A program made the position numbers and the translations under genes. 64,000 nt of DNA from Dendrocalamus latiflorus (lineage: Eukaryota; Streptophyta; Magnoliopsida; Poales; Poaceae): contig CM029626.1 in NCBI GenBank assembly GCA_017311315.1, forward strand, positions 7,120,006 through 7,184,005, read 5' to 3'. The notes under the pieces are model-generated. The model made no database searches. It had not been told where the DNA came from and saw nothing but the letters and a program-made list of their open reading frames with translations. Positions 52,165-62,996 of the stretch are shown here, piece by piece (the stretch's first letter is position 1; the number at the start of each line of letters is the position of its first letter).

Positions 52165-55007
52165 TCACGAGCAGGCGCACTGCGAGCTCTTCTTCATGGC
52201 GCTGGTCTCCATGATGGAGCCCACGTCCACCTTGGTCCCCTTCAGCGACAGCACCTCACCTCCGTCGTCACCATTGCCGCCGCCGTTGCGCATCCGCCGT
52301 GCCTCGTCGAGCTCGAGCGCCCTGCGTGAGACGACGGCGAAGATCTCCTCGAGGAGCGTGAGGAAGGCGCGCTCCACGTTGTCCCCCGTGAGCGCGGACG
52401 CCTCGGAGAAGAAGAGCCCCTGCTCCTCCGCGAAGCGCGCGGCCTCGTCGGCGGGCACCTCGCGGCGGTGCGCCGGCATGTCGGCCTTGTTCCCGATGAG
52501 CGCCACGACGGTGGAGCCGTCGGCGTGCGCCCGCAGCTCCTCCACCCACCGGACCACGTGCTCGAACGTCCGGCGGCGGGTGACGTCGTACACAACCATG
52601 GCGCCCAGCGCGCCGCGGTAGTACGCGCTCGTCACCGCTCGGTACCTGCACACACGCACGCAGAGTCCAAATGCCAATCAAGGGAATTTCTTTTGGCCTT
52701 CCGCGTATCAACTTCACTGAACACTGGAATTTCACACCAATCGTGTAGAAGCTGTTTTGTATATTCTAAAACTCTTGCGTTCACGATGATACTCACAGGG
52801 TTGCACACACACACACATAGAGCCTCGCTTCTATCTTAATAATACAAAATGCTCTTCATACCATGGCCATCTAAGATTGCTTCCCTATGTGCTGATTTTT
52901 TTAGAGAAAATTTGCTCAGTACTATTTCAAAGATTTACAACTTAAAAATTACCATCGCGAAAATCACATATAATCAAATACCATCGCAAACGCCAAAATT
53001 CAAGAAAATGCCCCTACCGTGGCGTGAGGTTCCATCCTCCGGATGCCAGTGAGGGTGGGTGGTGGAACGAGCGTATTGCCCTCACGGAAATTTAGGTATT
53101 GATCGGTTCGGCTGAAAAGCTCATGGCTTATGGCTAAAAACACTGTAGCTGGCTGAAAAAAGCATTGTAACTAACAGAGGCTTATTTAGCATAATTAAAT
53201 TTAAAAAAATTTAAAAATATAAAAAATATGTTAGCCCATTACATATAATACAAACAAATACGGGAAAAAAGAACCGGCAAAAAAGCTCAACAAAAAACCA
53301 AAAGTTCAGAAAAAGACGAAACTTATGAATAGTGAAAAATAAGCCAGAAGCCAGAAGGCGAAGCCGAGTTGATCAGTGCCTTAGTAGTTGGCGCCAAAGT
53401 TGTCTGCGTTCTTTTCTCCCCATCTCAAGAGTACAACCAAATCTCGCTAAATTATGAGCATAACTTTCCCTGGTATTGAAGTCGACATTGTTTTCCCTGG
53501 TATCATAACCAAAACATTACCGGGGGACTCCCCGCCCGCTGAGGGCCTCCACGTCGGCCGCGCGTGCGCTCCGCCCGCCGCGTGGCCGAGCAAATCTCGG
53601 TACGGTCGGGAGAGGTCATTTCCTCGCATTTCCCGGAAATTACGTAAAGATCCTTTTTCCCTCGCGAACAGGTCCCTGCAAGTTTTTTTAGCCCCTCCAT
53701 TTTGCAGGATAGCGCCCCACGTTTTCCTAAATTACGTACGGGTCCTCCTTTATTTACGTACAGACCCATTTATTTACGTACAGACCCTCGATTTTTTACG
53801 AAAAAACCTTTAACTTTTCCGAAAATACACATACGCCCTCGATTTTTTTTTAAACTCCTCACGAATTATCGCCTCTTTTACTTCGACACACACGGTGGCT
53901 GGCGCGGCGTGGCGCCGCGCCTACGAGGCTAGTAACTTTCACGAGGCTTCATGAAAACTGCCTACCTTTCTGCATTCTTATCTTCTTTTTTTCTTTTTTG
54001 AGGCAAGCATTCTTATCTTCTCATCTTCTTACAATTTAATTTCTTTTAGGAGTCTTGGTACCCATCCAATCGGTGATCAACTTAAATACAAGGAAATTGA
54101 AGTCGATCGACTGACATCATCATCCCCACCTCCGGAAGCAAGGGCTCCGTATTATAAACGTCCTTGGCAGTATATACCAATCATGTGGGAAAACATCCAA
54201 ATCAGGTGGAATTAATAACGTGAAGGTTAGTTAACATTAACAAAAGAAAAGGCTTCATTCACGTCAACAAAAGATTCACACCAATGTAGGCTACACGCAA
54301 GCATCTATATCTTTAGCTAGTATGACGCACATATGACCTAACGAAAACGACCTGTAATTCTATACCGTGGTAGTTCATAACTGTGCATGGTGCAGGAAGC
54401 CGGAAACGATGGAACGGGGTTGGAATTGACTTGAACGATGGAACTGTGGGTCTGTTTTTTTCGGTTTCTAAAAACGGTTTTTGATTTTTGCTACAGTACC
54501 TAACTTTCAAACAGAGTATTTTCTTGAGACGGGGTCTACAAGTTAATTGTAGTACACGTTAAAAGCCCAATATCTGTACCAGCCAAAATCACAAACAAGT
54601 ATTTTTCTCTCCGTAATATCTGTCGCGAACAGTTGAAATTCAAAAATTTTAACCAAAAGCCAAAAGACGCAGCCATAAAGAACAGGCAGTGTGCATGGTG
54701 CAGGAAGCCGAAAACGATGGAACGACGAAGCGGACGTACACACGTACCTCTCCTGGCCGGCGGTGTCCCAGATCTGCGCCTTGACGCGCTTGCGGTGGAG
54801 CGAGAGCGTGCGCGTCTGGAACTCGACGCCGATGGTGGACTTGGAGTCGAGGAAGAACTCGTCCTTGGTGAATCGCCCGAGCAGCTGCGTCTTCCCCACC
54901 GCCGCGTCGCCCACCACCACCACCTTAAACACATAGTCGATCTCCGCCTCCTTCTCCCCCTCCCACCCAGCCGCCGCCGCCTCCTCCTCCCCCCATCTCG
55001 CCACCAT
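52165..55007 (-). CDS. RABA-type (Rab11-like) small GTPase
   Basis: This is a GTP-switch protein of trans-Golgi/recycling endosome traffic. Two exons: 54748-55007 and 52165-52645, separated by a 2.1-kb intron with a CAGGAGAG/GTACGT donor and a GTGCAG acceptor. The product is 246 residues. G motifs are all present: GDAAVGKT (33-40), TIGVEF, WDTAGQER, GNKAD and EASAL. The effector and switch segments (DYVFKVVVVGD, VEFQTRTL, YRAVTSAYYRGALGAMVVYD) are of the plant RABA group, closest in my memory to RABA4. The C-terminus QCACS provides cysteines for geranylgeranylation. The intron position inside the RY pair of QERYRA is typical of plant RABAs. The intron carries two MITEs. Upstream, 55015-55060 is C/T-rich as in plant 5' leaders. 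Confidence 0.93.
53095..53380 (+). mobile_element. MITE of family 1 in RAB intron, TTA target duplication
   Basis: It begins GGTATTGATCGGTTCGGCTG and ends AGTTGATCAGTGCC, an imperfect inverted repeat. TTA lies on both sides (53092-53094 and 53381-53383). The body is highly similar to 25394-25681 and 26725-26975, including TGTTAGCCCATTACATATAA. Confidence 0.8.
53450..53940. other. GC-rich intron segment with short repeats
   Basis: Inside the RAB intron. TTTCCCTGGTAT is repeated near 53466 and 53493, and TTTATTTACGTACAGACCC nearly twice near 53750-53790. It may be a further insertion, but I see no ends. Confidence 0.35.
54440..54690. mobile_element. MITE of family 2 in RAB intron, within a 35-bp duplication
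   Basis: The left end GGGTCTGTTTTTTTCGGTTT and the reverse complement of the right end GCCTGTTCTTTATGGCTG are inverted repeats of family 2. Inner blocks TGAGACGGGGTCTACAAGTT and CCAGCCAAAATCACAAACAA match the copy at 45439. A 35-bp sequence opening TGTGCATGGTGCAGGAAGCC lies on both sides (near 54383 and 54690) with one mismatch. Confidence 0.65.
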
Positions 55008-55059
55008 CCTCCCTAGTCCCTACCCTTCGCAGCTAGCTGAGCTACCTCCCTCGCTTCCT

Positions 55060-57052
55060 TCCTTCTCCGAATCAATCAACCAAAGCCTTCCCTTTTCGTT
55101 CCTTTTCCGGATCACCTCTCACCTCTCTTTATCCAGCGATGCTTCTTGGTTATTAATTGATATATGATGTGTGAGCTGTGCGAAGCAAAGAATATGTATC
55201 TATATGGCTATCTATCTAGCTAGGCTGTGGTGTGGCATGCAAGAACAGGACAGAACAGGGCAGGGCAGGGCATGGCAACATGGCATAGCATGCAGTGCTT
55301 TTGAGGTTGAATTGTGCTGGTGTCTACCCTAGTGCCTGCCTAGTTGTGTGTGTCCTGCTTTTGGAGAGAAGGATTGCAGCACGAAAGGGAGGCCATGTTA
55401 ATTTGAAGGCCACCTAGTCTTGGTGTCTTGCTCCCTTTTGTGCATCTTTTTTTTTTCTGGTTGCTGCCTTTTACTTTTCTTGCAGAGTTTGAAAGCGAGG
55501 GGAGCTTTGCTTCAAACCTGCATATATTCGTGTCCACGGCTCGTCACTAATCAGCCGTATACATTGATGACACAGGACAGCACAAGTTGCTTCCTGACTA
55601 ATAAGACAACCCCAACTTTTATATAAAAAAACTGCTTCTACTATCCACTGCTATTTATTAGTCACTACAATATTAATTTTCACATATTATAACGTACTTT
55701 ATATTTTATTATATCACAATTTCGTAAGTTATATGGCGGTTGAAATGTTATAGTGTCTTTTGTTACACCATCTGTCTTACATATTGCACTATTATTTATC
55801 AATCACCACTATTTATCAGTCATTATTATTCATCAGTCACAGTCAAAAGCTATCAGCAAAACCTAATATGAACAGATAATGCCATGTATGCCTTTATCTT
55901 GCAGTGAGCCAGTGAAAATAGGGTTCCAGCTATAGGCATACAGGAGTTGAGGAGTGGGATGCATTAGTCATGAGCAAAAGCCAGAAATCCTGTAGCCTGT
56001 ACCGCGCCTAATCTCTTTTAATTTACCTTTAATACGTTCAACAGAAACTTTATGTACTATATATAGTGTGTTTTCTGTTTATGAAATAAGCAGCCTGGGT
56101 ACATATAATAATAAACCGATCGAAAAAGTGAAGGAACAGTGCGACATGAATACCTTTAGTTACGAGTAAAAAAAAATGTTGGAGACATGAGCTGATTTAG
56201 AACAGTGGCTGGTCATCTTCTCAGGCTTCATCACTTCACAGCTCATGTCACACTCATACAGTGGCAGAAATAGGATTTAGCTACATCCTAAACTGAACTC
56301 TAACAACCTAAAACTAACACCAATTTATATCCAGACCAGTTCTCGATCAAAATTCAGAAAATTCGACTGCAAGTTGCAGGAGCTGTGCATTTGCAGTCCA
56401 GAAGAAACCAGGAAAACCCAGGTCCAAGCACCACCCCATCCTCCGGACATATATAACCGATAAGAACATCACGATCGTGGTGGCGGTGGTACGCAATTGC
56501 GTCCCGGCTAAGGCTTCTTCTCTGGGCATGCAGAAAATCGATCCTCTTTGGCCACAGGCTTGCAGGCACTTGGATTTCGCTTTCTATCGTGCCGTCCCTG
56601 TCGTCGCTTTGGCTTCGTATGCCACGCGATCGCAAGAACACTCGGTAATCATGCGTGCCATACGGTATTTCCCGTATTTTCAAGCAAAATGACGGGACCA
56701 AGCTACTAGCTAGCTACGAGAAACCGCTGAAAAAGCTGGTGATTTTTTAGCAGGATTAATATATCGTCGTGTAGGTGAGATGGCAGGTGTAAGGTGTTGG
56801 TACAGAGATGCGCAGCTCTTCTACGTATACTGAGAAGAAAAAAAAGATGACATGTGTTGGGTGTTTGCATGTCACTGGGTTTTTCTTTGAAAGACTAGAA
56901 GGACAAATTTTCTTCATTCTCCTTTCTGAACAATTCGAGAACATGGATGTATTTTCATGAGAGGACACTTCAGAATTTCAATATCACAATAACTTTTTGT
57001 GAAAGGTCCCGTCATAGGATCATAGAATGGCACCGCTATTATTAAAACATGG
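55060..57052. other. RAB upstream region; no further gene confirmed
   Basis: This holds the promoter and leader of the RAB gene. Short repeats such as CAGGGCAGGGCAGGGCATGG occur near 55255. An open frame at 56354-56701 (minus) shows no domain I recognise. Confidence 0.4.
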
Positions 57053-57292
57053 GTTTCTTTAGACTGATAGTTTATAATTTATGACTTAAATATTTACATT
57101 CTGTCTGTTGGTGAGAGGTAATATACAGAGAAAAATAGTTACATACGATTTTGATCGGTACAGTTAAATTTAATACATTTTTTACTATAATTTTCTATTT
57201 ATCATGCCTTGAAAAAATACACAGTTTAAAAGTTAATTAGACAGACAATCATAAACCAATTTAAGCCTAAAATAACCAGTCGTCTACTTCTG
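57053..57292 (-). mobile_element. MITE of family 2, decayed
   Basis: It contains the TATAATTTATGACTT, TTGGTGAGAGGTAATA, CATACGATTTTGATCGGTAC and CTTGAAAAAATACACAG blocks in the same order as the copies at 34055 and 47115. The ends are unclear. Confidence 0.4.
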
Positions 57293-58264
57293 ATAGTCAC
57301 TGTTCGGATACGCTTGAATATACACGTTCTGAATTCTGATCAACAACAAGCACGTGAAATTAGCGAAGACTTAATTTGTGCGAGGCTCAACTAGAGCAAA
57401 CAAGATTGAATTAATACAAGAACAGAAAATCTCTGCACGGTTGATGATGCCTTGTATTTGCAAGCCTTTTGCATCGGAGCTGTCCTTGGAGAGCATTTCT
57501 TCAATCAATGACAACCAGGACAGTCATTCACTTTAGCTTTCTTCACATGAAGAGACCTATGCTTACCGTAGACGACACTAATCAATGACTCAGTGCACAT
57601 GTATATATCCTACCGTATAACTTCAAGTGGAATATTGATCGTTGATCACAATTCATCATGAAAAAGAAATCATCACCCGTCACCATTTTTCAAAGAATTT
57701 GCCATCTCTCACAACAAAGTAGTAAGCACAACTGGATTGACATATTCCAAGGAGAATAGTTAGATGATTAAAAGTCACGTTAAGGAATGCATGCAAGAAA
57801 ATGAAAGTGCAGCTGTGCCCAGCAATGTGTTACAATACACAGGAGCCTTGACTAATTGTTCTGAGACTCTTGAGTGCATGCTCAATTTTTCAAACATAAA
57901 GCTTATCCATCTAAAAAATAAAATAAAAATACAGATTATGGATTTAAGTCATGTGCTATTGAGTGTGGATTATTTGTTGTTGGTGCGAGTTTACTCCCGT
58001 TATCTGTTTGCAGTCTTCCTCTTCCTTCAACCCCCAACACCACTTCCTCTTCCTTCAACCCCCAACACCAACACACATCATTACTGTTATAAAAGAATGC
58101 GTTAGTGGTTGTACGTCCATTCTCCTCCAACCGCTCTCTTTCCTCAACTTTTCACCATTTTTCACTTTCGAACTGATCAGAGCAAGTCTCTTCTATAGCA
58201 CAATTCTCTATGCATTCAATGAGTTCTGTTGCAATGCACGGGTATGTAACTAGTATATATATTA
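57293..58264. other. No gene seen
   Basis: AT-rich. A tandem 22-bp duplication CCTTCAACCCCCAACACCA lies near 58022-58070. Open frames have no domains. Confidence 0.45.
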
Positions 58265-58880
58265 TAAATAACAAGGGCACTATGGTGTCTAGGCTTTATG
58301 ATTGAGACTTTCTATATATGATTAAAACTTTTCATCCATAATTGAGACTTTCCAACCATAATTAATACTTTTCATCCTGATATATTATATATCATTGTAC
58401 TTGTATGCATCTAAAAGCAATCCAAAGGCAGGGAAGCTTGGTATTCAGACACCATGGTGCCCCATTTCGAAATTTAATTCAAACTTATTTGAACTAGTTA
58501 GTAAACTAGTTAAACTTGACATCCAAGAAATTTTAAAATTTTTCGCACATGATACATACCTATTTTAGACTATGGTACCCGTGCACCATACATACATACA
58601 TACATACACACATACATACACACATACACACACACATACATACATACACACACATACACACACATACACACATACATAGGACGCTGAAATAGAGCACCTT
58701 GATGTCTGGACACGCCTCACTGCCTTTGGATTGCTTTTGGATGCGTGCAAGTGCAATGATATATAATATAGTAGGATGGAAAGTCTTAATCATGAATAGA
58801 AAGTCTCAATCATAGATGGAAAGTCTCAGCCATGAAGACTAAGCATCATGATGTCCTTGTTATTTATACTATATATATAT
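58265..58880. mobile_element. Two inverted Micron-like units around a CATA/CACA microsatellite
   Basis: The plus-orientation unit (58265-58475: AAGGGCACTATGGTG, CATCTAAAAGCAATCC, ACACCATGGTGCCCC) and the minus-orientation unit (58680-58870: GGATTGCTTTTGGATGCGTG, GGAAAGTCTTAATCATG, repeated AGTCTCAATCATAG) face each other. Between them lies an ACAT/ACAC tract at about 58588-58678. Confidence 0.6.
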
Positions 58881-58889
58881 ATTAATTAT

Positions 58890-59268
58890 AAATAATAGGG
58901 GCAGTATGGTGCCCAGGCTCCATGAGTGAGATTTTTCATCCATGATTAAGACTTTTCATCCATGTTAATGATTTCCTTTCCATACTATTGTACTAGCACG
59001 CATCTAAAAGCAATCCAAAAGCAGAGAGGTTTGGTGCCCGGGCACCATGATGCCCCATTTCAGTGTCATATATAGGATATTGAAATGGGGCATCATGGTG
59101 CCCAGGCACCAAGCCTCTCTGTCGTTAGATTGCTTTTAGATGCGTGCAGGTGCAATATATTAGGTAACCTATTAAGATTCATTAATTCGAAAAGGTATCA
59201 ATTTGGAAAAGAATCAATCATAGATGGAAAGTTTTAATTATGGAGCTTGGGCACCATGGTGCACCTGT
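58890..59268. mobile_element. Large palindrome of two head-to-head Micron-like units
   Basis: The left arm opens GGGGCAGTATGGTGCCCAGG and ends GGGCACCATGATGCCCC. The right arm is its inverted copy, starting GGGGCATCATGGTGCCC and ending GGGCACCATGGTGCACC. The symmetry centre is about 59068, with only some 20 bp between the best-matching parts of the arms. The outer right edge runs directly into a pure TA microsatellite. Confidence 0.65.
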
Positions 59269-59275
59269 TATTTTG

Positions 59276-59382
<107 letters not shown>

Positions 59383-59951
59383 GCCAAGGAAGCGTGCACG
59401 GAATTACAAAGCAGTTTCCTACCTTATTCTTCCAGGAAAATTTTCACATATTTCAGTCTTGTTTTTTCAAATACCAAGCATATGAGCGAGTTATTCCCGA
59501 GTCTTAGGAAGTACTGTCAGACAGTATAAATTAGAGACGAAAAACTATATTATAACCAACATAACCGATGCAAATCACCAAAATATTTGCATAAGAAACG
59601 TGCCCTTACACTCTTTACATTCTTGCACCATGAAATCAAGCTACCAACCGACATAAGCCGGCTTAGCGGGGTACCACACACACATACCTCGGTATAATAC
59701 ATGTACCCATCCATCACTTCATACTCATTAATCACAACAGAATGAATATAAATTGAGATCTCATATCACATGAATAAACAACCTTTCATCCCAATCTACT
59801 TTGTATCCATCTAACCAATTGTTATCACCAGTTCACCACATCAGTACAAACCTATGCGGAACCTTGCAAAAACAATGAAAATACAACGCTAGCGGAGCAT
59901 AAGATTCACCTTTGGACTAGTATTGTACACAAGTCTCTCTAAAGGTTTCTT

Positions 59952-61856
59952 CTACCATGAGGCCCACCACCTGACCTTGTGCCAGGAGAGATGGAATTGT
60001 AGGCGCAAATTGGCAGAGCGACTGTCATGTTCATCAAATTTATAGCCTGCAAAATGAATTGTCATAGTTTCAGAGCCACAGTCAAACTCATAACCTCAAC
60101 AAATATTCGAGGATCTAAGTTTATTCTCCTTCAATCAAATGTCTAATTCACACTGCAAAGCTGATGTACATACAGACATTACATATTAGATATGATATGA
60201 CACACAACAGTAATCTGGCTTCAAAAAGACACGCATAGGAAAAAGGAAAAATGCTGATATTTCAAACTAATGTTAAGCTAATCTTAGTTTTTAGTTATCT
60301 ATGCTCTATAATGTTCAGCGCATCAATTTGCCAAGCTAAGCAAAAAAAACGTCATATCCACATAAATTTATTACATTACTACATCCACTTATCATTAAAT
60401 GGCAATCATAGATTTTATTTTCAGTGTTTTGCACATCATTCGGTCAAGTTAAGCTCAAAAGGAAGACTTCCACAATTTAATGGTTTCATCAAACATGTGA
60501 TAAAATATTCACCAAGGTAACATAAAAACAGAACATTAACATGGGATGTTGGTGACCAACTGCTTGTTACATCTACGTGGCTACGTGTCAGCTGCTGGCT
60601 CTCCCATGCACACAGATTAATCTAAAAAAAGGTTAACCAAACAAAAAGACAGAGGACAGAAAACCAATATCTTGTCACAAAATTCTGATAACAGCTATTT
60701 GTCAACTGCTGGCTCTCCAATCCACGAATTAATGTAATGAGCCACGTTAAAAAAATACACATGATATAACCTAATGGAAGTGAAACAACGGAAAAATATA
60801 CAAATAAATAAACAGATTCTGCATAAGTCTCATAGCACATGAACTTAGTAAAAAGCAAGAAGCTGGCAAACACACTAGTCAACAAAAATGGCAACATAAG
60901 TAGAATTTATTTAGATGCAGGCAATCATAGATTTCATAGCTAGAAATGATGTCATAATTACCTTGCAAAGTCTCCAGAGCAACAAGAGCTTGGGCAGGAG
61001 TGTCAAAATCATCAACACATAAGACATGATACCATCCAGACTATAGGGAGAAGAGTTCACATATAAGATTTAATGTTGGCTTCACAAATAAATGAACAAG
61101 TAAAATTATATTAGTACACAGCATTTAACTTACATGTCTGGACTCCTTGTTGACCAACCTCACCTCACAAAAAGCAGAAAAAGGGCGAAAGACATCTGAA
61201 GAAGCAAGAGTTAAGGGGCAAAAGCACCTAACTGGTGAAATATGAGGCACATCACAAAATATGCATGGATACATAGATTGATAATACATAAATATCAAAC
61301 GTAGTTTACAAGTGAAGAAGAGGACAAAAGACTCAAGATTGCAAGTCATTTTTCCCATAGTGGCAGACTACAATACTTAGATTTATGTGTTTAGAGCTAT
61401 CACGTGAATTGAAGATATTCCTGGGAATCAAGATGTATGAAGTATGCAGCAAAATGGTAATCAGAACATTATGGATGTAAGGATACGGGAAACCTCCCTC
61501 CTCATGCAGTTCGAAGGAGACCTTCCACATTCAACATGTTAGATATGTCAGGACGAAGAGCAGGATCGGTCCTTGCAGAGCCCATGTTTCTACCGTCCAA
61601 CCCCATAACACCCATCTTTTGGGGATTATCAACTGGATATGTAGCCATCCCACTGACTGGCCAAGCAGTTTGGCTAGCACCGACATAAGGCATCTACAAT
61701 CACATGCACGGTACAAAGTTACTATTTTGGTAAGAAAACTGCTAGCCTTAACTAAGAAACTTCTAATTGCTATACTACCTCATTCTTTAAGTGATGACCA
61801 TAGGAGGCTCCCATTGCTTCATGAAAGCCAGAGCTTTCTTGTCCAGAAGGCATGTA
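59952..61856 (-). pseudogene. RRM RNA-binding protein gene, frameshifted, 3' part
   Basis: Five exons are visible on the minus strand: 61779-61856 (MPSGQESSGFHEAMG), 61487-61693 (MPYVGASQTAWPVSG... ALRPDISNMLNVEGL), 61134-61195 (VFRPFSAFCEVRLVNKESRH), 60962-61040 (VLCVDDFDTPAQALVALETL) and 59952-60046 (YKFDEHDSRSANLRLQF). This is the second-RRM region of plant RNA-binding proteins of the fungal Scw1-like/RBPMS type. The 61487-61693 exon misses one base just after VEGL (near 61515), giving a stop shortly after although the remainder is conserved in the shifted frame and rejoins the next exon correctly. The last exon is also shifted after LRLQF, where the conserved PGTRSGGGPHGRR reading lies in another frame. 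The acceptor before 61856 reads TTTTGCATAC instead of an AG. The 5' exons are missing or lie beyond the hAT-like insertion at 61957. Confidence 0.7.
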
Positions 61857-61956
61857 TGCAAAACAAATTTGTAAAATGCTTAAATATTTAGATGTACATC
61901 TCACTTGGCATACACTTCTAAAAGTCATTCAGCAGAAAGTAGAGTATGATCTCCTC

Positions 61957-62988
61957 CAATGTTCACCTAGGCGCTAGGCGTTAGGCGGGCGGTGAGTGCC
62001 CGCCTAGCGCCTAGGGTGCTTAGGCGGCAAAACACAATTACAATGTATATGTGTAATTTGGTGAGAATGAAGAAGGGCCCAATTCCTACGCGGAGAGTTG
62101 TCCACAGCCCGGGCCCACGCGGCAATCCTCCACCCGCACCTGCCGGCCTCCCAAATCGTGAGAAGTTCTTGTCCTCTCCCAAATCGACACGCACCAATGC
62201 GGCCACTCGCCTTCCCGACCATTAATTGACTCCCTCGCAGCGTTCCTCCGCCTGCACCTGCCAGCCTCCCAAATAGTGAGAAGTTCTCGTCCCCTCCCAG
62301 CCTTCCCGACCATCAACTTCCTCGCGGGTGTTCCTCCGCCCGCGCCTGCCGGCCTTCGCACTCGCCTCCTGGGGCTTGACGCCCGACACCAAGACCCTCC
62401 TGAACCTCTTCCTTGAGCTCTCCCATGGCGGCTGCGCGCTCCTCACCACCGACCCACCGTGGGTGTAGCACCCCACCATCGTCCACGCCGACGCGCCGTC
62501 CATGTCACCATCGTCCGCATCCACAACCGTCACGGTGCGCGCCTCGTCGAGAACCGATAGCTGCTCTCCGACGGCACGCTCGGCCGTCGGGGCCCATGCC
62601 CGCTCTCCGAGAAGATGCGCCTTGGGGAGTCCCCCAAGGCCGATGCAGCGTGCGTCGTCAGCGAGGAGCTCGGGGAGCACGTCTACGTCCGAATCCTGGG
62701 CGGCTGCAACGCGGGAGGGGCGGAGGTGGAGCCGCTCATCGAGGAGCACGACTCCACATCCTACACTGGGCTCCCTACCAGGTACATGCTGTACGTCAGG
62801 GAGAGCGACTCCGCATTGGGCCACCCAGCGCCGGCGCGTCTTGCCCGCCTGGGTCCGCTTGGGACCGGCGTTGACCGCCTAGGCGGGCTGAGCGCCTAGG
62901 TCGCCGACTATGCCTGAGTCGCGGTGGCCGGCCTACACCCAGCGCCTAGGCACCTAGGCGCCCTAGGCGGCCGCCTAGGATAACACTG
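61957..62988. mobile_element. hAT-like element with 8-bp target duplication and captured gene piece
   Basis: It begins CAATGTTCACCTAGGCG. Its other end reads CAGTGTTATCCTAGGCG in reverse complement. ATCTCCTC occurs on both sides (61949-61956 and 62989-62996). Many CCTAGGCG and CGCCTAGG motifs crowd both subterminal regions, as is usual for hAT elements. The 1,032-bp body is GC-rich and encodes no transposase. It contains a fragment of a Nudix-like gene and two near-copies of a segment CCTGCCGGCCTCCCAAATCG / CCTGCCAGCCTCCCAAATAG (near 62140 and 62258). Confidence 0.75.
62479..62800 (+). pseudogene. Nudix-like gene fragment captured in the hAT element
   Basis: The plus-strand frame reads VRIHNRHGARLVENR, then a stop and LLSDGTLGRRGPCP, SEKMRLGESPKADAACVVSE, ELGEHVYVRILGGCN and TSYTGLPTRYMLYV. 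The KM.LGES...A...VSEELG pattern resembles the Nudix-box helix of a plant protein group (RPGE..EAA..AVREELG), but with the first Glu/Arg positions altered. The piece has an internal stop and lacks both ends, so it is non-functional. The family call is from pattern memory only. Confidence 0.45.
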
Positions 62989-62996
62989 ATCTCCTC

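Noticed and set aside
52196..52621. Plus-strand frame opposite the RAB second exon (also 52268-52735 and 52242-52595)
   Set aside because: Antisense or out-of-frame shadows of the GC-rich RAB exon, whose G motifs fix the true frame.
56354..56701. 115-codon minus-strand frame upstream of the RAB gene
   Set aside because: No domain, no splice partners, and competing open frames on the other strand.
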